A stretch of 64,000 nucleotides of DNA. It comes from a bacterium (GTDB taxonomy: Bacteria > Bdellovibrionota_G > JALEGL01). Where the stretch lies: the NCBI GenBank assembly GCA_022763185.1, contig JALEGL010000006.1, positions 31,793 to 95,792 of the forward strand. Reading direction: 5' to 3'. Within the stretch, counting starts at the first letter, position 1. Each line of letters starts with the position of its first letter. Made by a program: the position numbers and the translations under genes. Below the pieces are notes generated by a model that was not told the DNA's origin, ran no database searches, and was given only the letters and a program-made list of their open reading frames with translations. Below are positions 24,159 to 32,951 of the stretch, in pieces.

Positions 24159-25709
24159 ATGTCAAACAATAAAAAAGAGCCATTCAATTTAGATATCAGA
24201 AAAGATAGAGTTTTTGCGCTTGGATTTCAAGGTTTACGAGCATTGGCCATTTCAATAGAAGTGGAAGTAAAACGGGGCATGCCCAAGTTTAATATCATTG
24301 GTTTAGCACAAAACGCTGTTTTGGAGGGGAAAAGCAGAGTGAGTACAGCCTTGGCGCAAGTTGGTATTAATTGTGCGGAGTACAGCATAACGGTGAACTT
24401 GATGCCAGCAGCAATTAAAAAAGACGGTACATTATTGGATCTAGCTATTGCGGTGGCGATTTTATCGGCTTTGGGAAGAGTCCATAAACATGCACTTGAA
24501 GACAGTCTGTTTTTAGGTGAACTGTCACTCAAAGGTGAGGTTTTACCTGTTCAGGGAGCTATGGCAGCGAGTTTGTTTGCAGCTGAACAGGGTTATAAAA
24601 AGCTATTTTTGGCGTCTGAAAATCAAACACCCATGTCCTATTTTAAAGATACATTAAGTATTGTTGGCGTATCATCCTTACAAGACTTGATTGAAGTGTT
24701 GGCAGAAAGCAAAACAGGCCAAGCCCTAAAAACAGTTCCAGTTAAAACGCGCAAAAACTATTACTGGCATGATATTAAGGGTCAACACAAAGCCAAAAGA
24801 GCTTTACAAATTGCAGTTGCGGGTGAACATAATGTTTTATTGTTAGGGCCTCCTGGTGTGGGTAAAAGTTTTATGGCCAAGCGTATCAATGCTATTTATC
24901 CAGCTCCGAGTATAAAGGAACAAAAGGAAATCTTAAAAATTAAAAGTTTTACAAAGCCGCACGCAGAACATTATGATGCCAGTAGGCCCTTTCAAATGCC
25001 GCATCATACTTCATCTTTAGCAGGAATGGTGGGAGGTGGCAGGCCTTTTAGTATGGGAGAGTTTACACGGGCTCATAAAGGTATTCTGTGTTTGGATGAA
25101 ATTACTGAATTTCGTAGAGATATCTTGGAGAGTTTGCGTGAAGCTTTGGAAAATCATGAAATATCTGTGGTCAGAAGTGAAGGTCACTTCACCTTACCCT
25201 CAGAGTTTATGTTGGTAGGCACCAGTAATTTATGTCCTTGCGGTGGGCGAGGAGAGAATAAAGCTTATTGTCAATGCAGTTATAGAGAGATTCAAAAATA
25301 CATGGATAAACTATCCAAACCCATTCGTGAACGTATTGATATGATCATTTATATCCCTAAAATTTCATGGACAGATGTGAAACAAGATCAAAAGCAATTT
25401 GAAGATGATCAATCCATTGCAACAAGCATAGTCTCTGCTAGGGAAAAACAACAACAGCGTTATAAAAAAGCAAAGAAACAAAGCAACGCAAGAGTAAATA
25501 GCCAATTGTTTTGGCAGAAAAATCCGGTTTCTTTAGCTATTGATCAGCAAGTGGAACGCTGGACACAGAAAAATTTATTGTCTTTTAGGAGGGTAGAGAA
25601 AATGCTGAGAGTTGCACGCAGTATTGCCGACTATGAAAAAAGTCAAACCGTAGAGCTTAAGCATGTTTATGAGGCTTATAGCTATCAGCATTGGCCCAAG
25701 TTGGAGTGA
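24159..25709 (+). CDS. comM: ComM/YifB-family Mg-chelatase-like AAA+ ATPase
   Basis: A 516-residue ComM: N-terminal ChlI-like domain (about 20-175: VEVKRGMPKFNIIGLAQNAV), then an AAA+ module with Walker A GPPGVGKS (230-237), Walker B ILCLDEI (309-315), and a Cys cluster C359, C361, C371, C373 that is typical of the family and may bind zinc. ComM is a hexameric helicase that drives branch migration during integration of incoming DNA in natural transformation. Start: ATG 24159 (MSNNKKEPFN) fits the family; an upstream ATG at 24120 adds 13 hydrophobic residues. Single gene. Confidence 0.9.
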   Translation: MSNNKKEPFNLDIRKDRVFALGFQGLRALAISIEVEVKRGMPKFNIIGLAQNAVLEGKSRVSTALAQVGINCAEYSITVNLMPAAIKKDGTLLDLAIAVAILSALGRVHKHALEDSLFLGELSLKGEVLPVQGAMAASLFAAEQGYKKLFLASENQTPMSYFKDTLSIVGVSSLQDLIEVLAESKTGQALKTVPVKTRKNYYWHDIKGQHKAKRALQIAVAGEHNVLLLGPPGVGKSFMAKRINAIYPAPSIKEQKEILKIKSFTKPHAEHYDASRPFQMPHHTSSLAGMVGGGRPFSMGEFTRAHKGILCLDEITEFRRDILESLREALENHEISVVRSEGHFTLPSEFMLVGTSNLCPCGGRGENKAYCQCSYREIQKYMDKLSKPIRERIDMIIYIPKISWTDVKQDQKQFEDDQSIATSIVSAREKQQQRYKKAKKQSNARVNSQLFWQKNPVSLAIDQQVERWTQKNLLSFRRVEKMLRVARSIADYEKSQTVELKHVYEAYSYQHWPKLE

Positions 25710-25717
25710 AAAAGCAT

Positions 25718-25753
25718 TTGACACACTGCATTTTATTGCATAAATCTTGATGC
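25718..25753 (+). promoter_or_regulatory. Strong promoter, apparently leaderless
   Basis: TTGACA (25718-25723), exactly 17 bp, TAAATC (25741-25746), then seven bases to the first of three in-frame ATGs (25754, 25757, 25760). No Shine-Dalgarno. Confidence 0.6.
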
Positions 25754-26410
25754 ATGATGATGGAAACACTTAAAAAAACCGCGACAATCGTAATATTATT
25801 AATCACCTGTCAGGTTATGGCTCAGACAGTCAACGCACCCATCTATGGCGTAGATATTCCTTATCCAAGCCATTCACCTTTAACGGAAGATCAAGTGATC
25901 GTTCAAGCCATTGGTCCTGTGGATAACTATTTGATTGCGCACTTTAACCGTCCCATTGTTGATAGAGATAGTGACTGCACGATTAAAGCCCAAAAGAACG
26001 GAAAACCTTATTATTCCTTGGTTTTTTCTAACTGTGAGAAACTTTATGGTGAGCTTACATCTATACCGGTTTCTGGTTGGAGAAAGCTTGCAGTTGCCAG
26101 AGAAAATCAACGAGAGTTTGTAACTAAAAATCAATACTCGAAGCGGGTTTACTCGCACTTAAACAGTTGTGGAAGCTATGATCAATGTAGTCAAACTGTT
26201 GAATATACCCTGTTGTTTAGTGACAACAGTATCCTTAATAATGCAAGTGGTGAAGTACAAAACCTTAACAATTATCAACTAAATGTTATGGTTATAATTA
26301 CTCAAAATTATTGGGATATGATCACCGATGAACCTATCATTGGAAGGCTACCCAAAAAGCAATATGGTCCCGCTTCAGTAGAGACAATTAACTTAGTTTT
26401 AAATTATTAG
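25754..26410 (+). CDS. Exported protein of unknown function
   Basis: Unrecognised. A signal peptide (about 23 residues, ending QVMAQT) is followed by a strand-rich mature protein of 195 residues with four Cys: C76, C94, C139 and C145. The first pair brackets SDCTIKAQKNGK and VFSNCEK; the second lies in SCGSYDQCSQ, so two disulphides are plausible. The start is one of three consecutive ATGs. It sits alone between comM and ispG. Confidence 0.6.
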   Translation: MMMETLKKTATIVILLITCQVMAQTVNAPIYGVDIPYPSHSPLTEDQVIVQAIGPVDNYLIAHFNRPIVDRDSDCTIKAQKNGKPYYSLVFSNCEKLYGELTSIPVSGWRKLAVARENQREFVTKNQYSKRVYSHLNSCGSYDQCSQTVEYTLLFSDNSILNNASGEVQNLNNYQLNVMVIITQNYWDMITDEPIIGRLPKKQYGPASVETINLVLNY

Positions 26411-26557
26411 TTATAACAGTTAAGAGGGCTACCGGTTTTTTCGATAGGGATGTCAAATCATCGTCTTTATTTTTTTTGATATTATTCTGTTGGGTAAGCT
26501 GCATATTTATTGTTTTGAGCGCTTGACGAAAGTCATAAATTTATAGATAAGTGTTGC

Positions 26558-28534
26558 ATGCTTGCGTACACCAATAATTTTTTACATGCATATCGTCGTA
26601 AAACCAATGAAGTATCGGTAGGAGATATTAAAATAGGCGGACAACATAAAATTGTTGTTCAGTCTATGACCACAACACCCACCAAAGATACACTGGCAAC
26701 CGTTGATCAAATAGAGCGGCTTAAAGATGTAGGCTGTCAGGTTGTTCGAATCACCACGCCCAACTTAAGCGAATTGGAAAACACAGTGGAAATTCGAAAA
26801 GAAATGCAAAAGCGCAATCTGCACATTCCTTTGGTGGCCGATGTTCACTTTCAACCCAAAGTCGCTTTAAGAGCGTGTGAGCTTTATGAAAAAGTCAGAA
26901 TCAACCCCGGCAATTTTGCTGATAAAAAAGCCTTTAATATGGTTGAGTATACCGATGCTGCGTATCAAGAAGAGTTGGACAGAATTTATGATACCTTTTT
27001 ACCCTTATTGAACAAAGCCAAAGAAAATGGTGTAGCCTTACGTATTGGCACCAACCATGGCTCTTTGTCTGATAGAATCATGAGCCGCTATGGCGATACG
27101 CCCTTAGGCATGGTGGAGTCTGCCATGGAGTTCTTGCGTATTGCCAAGAGTGAAAATTTTCATAACATTGTGCTATCCATGAAAGCCTCTAATCCGATGG
27201 TGATGATTCAAGCCTATAGGCTTTTGGTCAGTCATCTGCAGCAAAATGACATGCACTATCCTTTGCACTTGGGTGTGACTGAAGCTGGAGATGGAGAAGA
27301 TGGCAGAATCAAGTCCGCCATGGGCATTGGCAGTTTGTTGGCGGATGGTCTAGGCGATACCATCAGGGTATCATTGACCGAAGACCCAGAGCATGAAATC
27401 CCGGTGGCCAAAGCTTTACTGGCTTTATATGAGCGTCCGATTGCAACAGCCAGCCAAGAAAGAGAAGTAGATAAAATGGATAACATTATTCCCAGTTGGG
27501 ATATGTATCAGTACCATCGTCATGCCAGTGAAAATTATGATTTAGCTAATATCAGCTACGGACACAAACATTTGGTGAGAGCTGCAGTAGGACAGCTTAG
27601 TGAAAACAATTTGGAATTGCTCAAAGATGAAGATTACCCTATTGAAAAGGCTGTATTTAAGCTGGAGACCCCAAACGATAAAAACAACCAGCATAAAGTT
27701 ATGCAAGCGTGTCAGGAAGCCAAGGTTTCTAGATGCATACGCATTCAAAGTTTGCAAATGCAGAGCTTGGATATTGCGCCGGAAGATTATGATGAGCTGA
27801 GTGTCATGGTCAGTCCAGTTTGGGGGGAAAAGCAGTATGCAAGCAAGCTATTGCCGATGATTGATAATAAACTGTTGTGGTTGCGTTTTGAATGGCTCAG
27901 TGATGTTGATCAACTGGCCAATATGGATCTTGAGTTTTTTACAAAGCATAAAATTGGTTTTGAGGTAAGAGGACACAGTTTAATTGCGATTGTTAGAAAA
28001 TTAAAAGTATGGATGGACAAGCACAACATGCAGCTACCCTTACACTTGGTGTATGTCGGGGAAGAAAAACACAACAAAGAAGCCACGCAACTCAAAGCTG
28101 CTGTAGAACTTGGCGCGTTGTTATGTGAGGGCTTGGGAGACTCGGTTGAAGTAGAGAGTGTTTTTGGTGCACAGTTCAATCGTGACCTTTGTTATTTGGT
28201 TTTACAAGCTTCACGTTTACGGATGACTAAAACCGATTTTATAGCCTGCCCATCATGTGGAAGAACCTTGTTTGATTTACAAGAAACCACGGCAAGAATA
28301 CGCAGTAAAACAGGGCATCTTAAGGGTTTAAAAATTGCCATTATGGGTTGTATTGTGAATGGTCCTGGAGAGATGGCCGATGCTGATTTTGGTTATGTAG
28401 GTTCTGGTCCAGGTCATATTAATTTATACGTGGGAAAAGAATGTGTAAAACGCAGTATTCCCAGTGATAAAGCCGATGAAGAATTGATTGCGCTTATCAA
28501 AGCGCACAATAAATGGATAGAGCCCAGAGCTTAG
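26558..28534 (+). CDS. ispG: 4-hydroxy-3-methylbut-2-enyl diphosphate synthase (long-form IspG)
   Basis: IspG reduces MEcPP to HMBPP in the MEP isoprenoid pathway, in the cytosol. N-terminal TIM barrel: KIVVQSMTTTPTKDTLATVD, VADVHFQPKVA and GVTEAGDGEDGRIKSAMGIG. C-terminal [4Fe-4S] domain: C564, C567, C598 (CPSCGR, GCIVNGPGE) with E605. At 658 residues it is the long form, with an extra domain of about 250 residues between barrel and cluster domain (about 300-550), as known for chlamydiae, Bacteroidetes, some spirochaetes and plants. The usual bacterial form is about 370-420. Preceded by TTGACG-15 bp-TAGATA ending eight bases before the ATG. Confidence 0.92.
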   Translation: MLAYTNNFLHAYRRKTNEVSVGDIKIGGQHKIVVQSMTTTPTKDTLATVDQIERLKDVGCQVVRITTPNLSELENTVEIRKEMQKRNLHIPLVADVHFQPKVALRACELYEKVRINPGNFADKKAFNMVEYTDAAYQEELDRIYDTFLPLLNKAKENGVALRIGTNHGSLSDRIMSRYGDTPLGMVESAMEFLRIAKSENFHNIVLSMKASNPMVMIQAYRLLVSHLQQNDMHYPLHLGVTEAGDGEDGRIKSAMGIGSLLADGLGDTIRVSLTEDPEHEIPVAKALLALYERPIATASQEREVDKMDNIIPSWDMYQYHRHASENYDLANISYGHKHLVRAAVGQLSENNLELLKDEDYPIEKAVFKLETPNDKNNQHKVMQACQEAKVSRCIRIQSLQMQSLDIAPEDYDELSVMVSPVWGEKQYASKLLPMIDNKLLWLRFEWLSDVDQLANMDLEFFTKHKIGFEVRGHSLIAIVRKLKVWMDKHNMQLPLHLVYVGEEKHNKEATQLKAAVELGALLCEGLGDSVEVESVFGAQFNRDLCYLVLQASRLRMTKTDFIACPSCGRTLFDLQETTARIRSKTGHLKGLKIAIMGCIVNGPGEMADADFGYVGSGPGHINLYVGKECVKRSIPSDKADEELIALIKAHNKWIEPRA

Positions 28535-28540
28535 AGGGTG

Positions 28541-29728
28541 ATGGATCAACAAAAGATCTCTGGTCACGCTTGGGATCTTCTTCAACAAGCTGTGTTACTT
28601 TCTTTTTCGAATCCAGGGCAAAGTTTTGCCTTTGCAAAAAAAAATATTCTTGGATCACGTCAGCTGCATTCCAGTGAGCGGCGTCATCTGAGCAATTTGT
28701 TTTTTGATTGTATACGCTGGCGCCGGAAACTATGGGGCGATATTGCACCCAGTCAAATGAATTGGACCTTGATAGAAAAAAAACTAAATGAAACCAAGGT
28801 CATGAAAGAATCATTTGACTATGTGTATTGGTCTAAACAAGCTTTAGATAAAGTAGCCATTGAAGTTTCTTTTCCGACTTGGCTTTTACAATTGTGGGTG
28901 TCGCAGTTTGGTTTTGAACCCAGCATAGATTTGGCTTTGGCTATGAACGAGCCAGCCAAAGCGGTTTTTAGAGTGAATACGCTTAAAACCGATAGAGATT
29001 CTGTTTTAGAGTTTTTAAAGGCAGAAAACATTGCCGCAAAAGCAGGAGCTTACTCACCTTGGGCCATTGAACTGGAACAAAGAACCAATATCAAACATCA
29101 CCGTGCCTATAAAAATGGATGGTTGGAACCGCAAGATGAAGCCAGTCAGCTCTGTATATTAAAAATGGATTTGCCTAAGCACGCTAAAGTACTCGATGCC
29201 TGTGCGCGAACAGGTGGAAAAAGTTTTGCTATGTCGGCACTTTTAGAAAACAGTGGAGAAATTTTAGCCACAGATTGTGATAGCCGTGTTTTAGAGAAGC
29301 TGAGTCAAAGAGCCAAGCGTTTGGGCGTTAAGAATGTTCAAACTCAATGGGTAGGGCAAGATGACCCTAAGCCTATTGTTGGACAAAAAGTATTTGACCA
29401 GGTGCTGGTTGACTCACCGTGTTCGGGTTTAGGAACGCTTCGTCGCAACCCTATAGCAAAATGGACCATGACTCCAACTTGGGTTGAATCTTTTCCTAAA
29501 TTACAAAAAACAATATTGAGCCGTTATAGCCAATATGTAAAAGATGGCGGTAGCTTATTTTATGTTACCTGCTCGCTGAATAAAAATGAAAATGAAAAAG
29601 TGTGCAATGACTTTTTATTGAAGCATCATCATTTTATTACACAAGGTGAGCCTGTGTATTTTAGACCGGACACAGACGGAACAGATGGTTTTTTTATGCA
29701 AAAATTTGTTAAAGCCGTCAAAGATTAA
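28541..29728 (+). CDS. RsmB/NOP2-family RNA m5C methyltransferase
   Basis: SAM-dependent methyltransferase acting on C5 of cytosine in rRNA or tRNA. Motif I is VLDACARTGGKS (residues 218-229), then the acidic SAM ribose binder in ILATDCDS, motif IV DSPCSGLGTLRR (292-303) with C295 and motif VI VTCSLNKNENE with C345. C345 is the expected catalytic nucleophile and C295 the product-release Cys. An N-terminal NusB-like helical region (1-100) supports RsmB. In motif I, ACARTGGKS replaces the common APGGKT. ATG 28541 follows GAGGG closely, and the preceding GTG is also possible. Directly after ispG. Confidence 0.8.
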   Translation: MDQQKISGHAWDLLQQAVLLSFSNPGQSFAFAKKNILGSRQLHSSERRHLSNLFFDCIRWRRKLWGDIAPSQMNWTLIEKKLNETKVMKESFDYVYWSKQALDKVAIEVSFPTWLLQLWVSQFGFEPSIDLALAMNEPAKAVFRVNTLKTDRDSVLEFLKAENIAAKAGAYSPWAIELEQRTNIKHHRAYKNGWLEPQDEASQLCILKMDLPKHAKVLDACARTGGKSFAMSALLENSGEILATDCDSRVLEKLSQRAKRLGVKNVQTQWVGQDDPKPIVGQKVFDQVLVDSPCSGLGTLRRNPIAKWTMTPTWVESFPKLQKTILSRYSQYVKDGGSLFYVTCSLNKNENEKVCNDFLLKHHHFITQGEPVYFRPDTDGTDGFFMQKFVKAVKD

Positions 29729-29743
29729 CTTGTGGTCATAAAC

Positions 29744-29778
29744 TTGCCAGCTGAGGGAGCAAATGCTAGTCAGTAGGC
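29744..29778 (+). promoter_or_regulatory. Promoter of the MscS gene, apparently leaderless
   Basis: TTGCCA (29744-29749), exactly 17 bp, TGC-TAGTCA extended -10 (29767-29772), then six bases before the ATG. Same geometry as the tatA and 1768 promoters. GAGGGAG is present but 20 nt away, too far for a Shine-Dalgarno. Confidence 0.55.
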
Positions 29779-30627
29779 ATGGATTTTTCAAAATTATCGT
29801 TTGACAGTGTAGAAGCCAATAAAGAATGGATGCTTGAGTTAAGCATAAAGTATGGTGTAAAAATACTTTTAGCCATTGGCTTGCTTTTTATTGGTTGGAT
29901 GCTATCCCTTTGGGCCAGAAACACCATTAAAAAAGTCCTTGGACGAACCGCCATTGACCTTACCATTACCAAGTTTATTGCCAGTATAGTTCGTTATTTG
30001 GTTTTGGGTTTGATTTTACTTTCATGCTTGAATGTTTTTGGCATTAAAACCACCAGCATAGCTGCCATGTTAGGTGCAGCTGGTTTAGCGGTAGGTTTAG
30101 CTTTACAAGGGACCTTATCCAATTTAGCTGCCGGTTTTATGCTTTTGTTGTTTAGACCATTTAAAGTCGGTGATTTTATTGAAGCCGGTGGTGAGTCTGG
30201 AACAGTAGAAGAAATTCAAATTTTTAGCACAGTACTTAGAAATATAAGCAACGTTAAAATTACGGTGCCCAACAGCAATGTTTTTGGTTCAACCATAAAA
30301 AATTATGCAGGTTTTGAAACTAGACGCGTTGATGTTGAAGTGGGTGTTTCTTATACAGCAGATATGGATGCTACCCGTAAAGCACTGGAAGAGGCTATAG
30401 CCAAGACAAAATTAGGGTTGCAAGATCCAGCACCACAAGTGGTATTATCTGGCTTAGGAGATTCAGCAGTCAACTGGAAAGTACGTATTTGGTGTGATGT
30501 CAAAGATTACTGGGCATTGCATGAGGATATGCTTTATCAAGTTAAGACAGCTTTGGATGCAGCCAAAATAGAAATTCCTTTTCCACAAATGGACGTTCAT
30601 GTAAAAAAAGAAGCTGAAACAAATTAA
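29779..30627 (+). CDS. mscS: Small-conductance mechanosensitive channel, MscS family
   Basis: A 282-residue MscS-type channel that opens under membrane tension to release solutes after hypo-osmotic shock. Three N-terminal helices: 25-47, 64-86 and the pore-lining TM3 (SIAAMLGAAGLAVGLALQGT), which has the Ala/Gly packing typical of MscS. Then the beta domain (FRPFKVGDFIEAGGESGTVE, VPNSNVFGSTIKNY) and the alpha/beta vestibule ending FPQMDVHVKK. The length matches E. coli MscS (286). Confidence 0.9.
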   Translation: MDFSKLSFDSVEANKEWMLELSIKYGVKILLAIGLLFIGWMLSLWARNTIKKVLGRTAIDLTITKFIASIVRYLVLGLILLSCLNVFGIKTTSIAAMLGAAGLAVGLALQGTLSNLAAGFMLLLFRPFKVGDFIEAGGESGTVEEIQIFSTVLRNISNVKITVPNSNVFGSTIKNYAGFETRRVDVEVGVSYTADMDATRKALEEAIAKTKLGLQDPAPQVVLSGLGDSAVNWKVRIWCDVKDYWALHEDMLYQVKTALDAAKIEIPFPQMDVHVKKEAETN

Positions 30628-30646
30628 AATAAAGAGGTCATTGATT

Positions 30647-31939
30647 ATGGAAAAGCAAAAGCATTCGTTTAAAGAACTTTTAATGCTGCTCTTACAGAAA
30701 CGAATGTTGGTTGTTCTTTTCTTAGGGTTTTCCAGTGGTTTACCTATCATGGTCATTTATAAAACTTTAAAATTGTGGTTGCGCAGAGAAGGCATTGATT
30801 TATCCACCATAGGTTTTATGTCATTTTTAGCACTCCCATATTCTTGGAATTTTGTTTGGGCGTTTTTGTTAGATCGCTATACATTTTTTAAATCATTTGG
30901 TCGCAGAAGGGGCTGGCTGGCCATGACGCAAATTGCCTTGGCTTTGTGTTTTTTAACCTTAAGTTTTGCTCAACCGCAACAATCCTTAACCTTGATCGCC
31001 ATTGCAGGCTTTTTATTGTGCTTTTTTAGTGCTACGCATGACGTTGCGGTGGATGCTTATCGAAATGAAATTTTAGATGAGAGTGAGCTGGGTGTGGGTG
31101 CATCGTTTGGGGTTTATGGTTATCGTCTAGCGATGTGGGTGGCCAGTGGATTTTGTATCTGGATTGTTGATGCAGATACTTGGAACTGGACTTTTAATCA
31201 AATGTTTCGTTTGTTATCTTTCTTTGCTCTTTTAGGTGTATTGGTGACCTTGTGGGCAGATGAGCCAGAGAATTACAATAAGAAGGTATCTTCATTAACC
31301 CAAGCGGTTGTTCACCCTTTTCTTGATTTTTTCAAACGTGAATCTTCAGTTCTAATCTTGTTATTTATCTTACTGTACAAATTTGGTGATGCAATATGTG
31401 GATCGATGACCTCTCCTTTCTATGCAGATTTGGGGTACAGTAATAAAGACATTGGTGCAATTAGCTCTACGGTAGGTTTCTTCTCCTCCATGGCAGGTCT
31501 TTTTATTGGCGGAGGTGTGATTTATCGCTTTGGTTATAAGGCCGGCTTATGGGTTGGCGGAATCTTACAAGCTCTATCTACAGGGGCGTATGCAATCTTA
31601 GCCTATGTTACAACAAAAATGGTGTTCGCGGGGGTTGTTTTTTTTGAAGACATGTCCAGTGGCATCGGTACAGCAGCTTTGGTGGCTTTAATGGGCAAGT
31701 TAACCAATAAAAGCTTTACTGCCAGCCAATATGCTTTATTTGCAAGTCTGGCTTCTTTTGGACGCACATTTTTTTCTGGTTTCGCCGGACAGTTGATTGA
31801 ATACATGCAAGTCAATACATTATTGAATGTTCAACATGCTGGCTATGCGCAGTTTTTTATCAGTGGAATGCTGATGGCTATACCGGGTTTGATATGTCTT
31901 TATCTCTTGGGTAAGCGAACAGATGAAGTTTTAAAATAA
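30647..31939 (+). CDS. AmpG-like MFS muropeptide permease
   Basis: A 431-residue, 12-helix major facilitator protein. Early block LFLGFSSGLPIMVIYKTLKL (27-46) and the block ATHDVAVDAYRNEIL are signatures of AmpG, which imports anhydro-muropeptides released by cell-wall turnover for recycling. AmpG-like proteins also include acetyl-CoA transporters, so the substrate is inferred. AGAGGT lies 8 nt before ATG 30647. It follows mscS after 19 nt, so they may form one unit. Confidence 0.75.
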   Translation: MEKQKHSFKELLMLLLQKRMLVVLFLGFSSGLPIMVIYKTLKLWLRREGIDLSTIGFMSFLALPYSWNFVWAFLLDRYTFFKSFGRRRGWLAMTQIALALCFLTLSFAQPQQSLTLIAIAGFLLCFFSATHDVAVDAYRNEILDESELGVGASFGVYGYRLAMWVASGFCIWIVDADTWNWTFNQMFRLLSFFALLGVLVTLWADEPENYNKKVSSLTQAVVHPFLDFFKRESSVLILLFILLYKFGDAICGSMTSPFYADLGYSNKDIGAISSTVGFFSSMAGLFIGGGVIYRFGYKAGLWVGGILQALSTGAYAILAYVTTKMVFAGVVFFEDMSSGIGTAALVALMGKLTNKSFTASQYALFASLASFGRTFFSGFAGQLIEYMQVNTLLNVQHAGYAQFFISGMLMAIPGLICLYLLGKRTDEVLK

Positions 31940-32016
31940 AGCTTTAAGCTTATTTTATCTGCCGGCAAATCTGAATAAAACTATACGCTTAAAAATTGAT
32001 CTGCTATTTTGTCAGG

Positions 32017-32832
32017 ATGAAAAAAACCTCCAAGCGACAGCTCGACAAGTTTTATGAAAATGAGCATTTTATTCATTCACGCGAAGCAAGACCGGTTAGG
32101 ATTTTATCAGAGTATTTAGGGCCTGAAGAAGCTTTAGCCAAAGAAGGTGTAGAAGATACCATTGTCTTTTTTGGTTCAGCTCGCTCTGTTCCACTTAAGG
32201 AAGCAAAAAAAGAGCACAAAGCATTTTTAAATAAACTCGGCAAAAAAAAAACCACCACAAAACAAGCACAAAAAATTCACCGTTTAGAGAAAAAGGTGAA
32301 GCTGGCTCAGTACTATGAAGACGCAGTAGACTTAGCCAAACGCTTAACGCAATGGACACAGCAAACCCACGGCAAGAAACAAAAATATTATATTTGTTCT
32401 GGTGGTGGTCCAGGGATGATGGAAGCTGCCAATAAAGGAGCAAAGCAAGCCAAGGGTAGGTCCATTGGCTTGAATATTTCATTGCCTTTTGAGCCCAACA
32501 GTAATCCATATATCAGCCCAGAACTTAATTTTGAATTTCACTATTTTTTCATGCGTAAATATTGGTTTGCTTATCAGTCCAAAGCCTTGGTTATTTTTCC
32601 TGGGGGCTTTGGCACTCTAGATGAGCTAGCAGAATTAATGACCCTCATGCAAACTCAAAAAATCAAAAGAAAAATTCCGGTTCTTATTTATGGAACTGAG
32701 TACTGGAATGATGTTTTAAACATGCATGCCATGGCTGATTGGGGGACCATCAGTGATAAAGATATAGATCTCGTTTATTTTACAGACACCGTGGAAGATG
32801 CATACCAGTATCTAACAAAAGTTCTCCCGTAA
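32017..32832 (+). CDS. LOG-family nucleotide 5'-monophosphate phosphoribohydrolase-like protein
   Basis: A Rossmann-fold protein of the TIGR00730/LOG family. Motifs: SGGGPGMMEA (128-137) and PGGFGTLDE (195-203), with MRK at 179-181. LOG enzymes hydrolyse cytokinin-like or ordinary nucleoside 5'-monophosphates to base and ribose 5-phosphate. The N-terminal extension (1-40) and a charged helix (60-100) are extra to the minimal fold. ATG 32017 lies six bases after TGC-TATTTT, an extended -10, with no clear Shine-Dalgarno. Confidence 0.8.
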   Translation: MKKTSKRQLDKFYENEHFIHSREARPVRILSEYLGPEEALAKEGVEDTIVFFGSARSVPLKEAKKEHKAFLNKLGKKKTTTKQAQKIHRLEKKVKLAQYYEDAVDLAKRLTQWTQQTHGKKQKYYICSGGGPGMMEAANKGAKQAKGRSIGLNISLPFEPNSNPYISPELNFEFHYFFMRKYWFAYQSKALVIFPGGFGTLDELAELMTLMQTQKIKRKIPVLIYGTEYWNDVLNMHAMADWGTISDKDIDLVYFTDTVEDAYQYLTKVLP

Positions 32833-32951
32833 TAATCAAATAAATTGCTAGAGCATATATTTTGGTTGTTTTTATAAGTTGCACTGTGCTATCTGTAGAT
32901 TAAGAGTTTATCCAGATCAAAGATAACTGTAACTTAGTGGGGAAAATTAAA

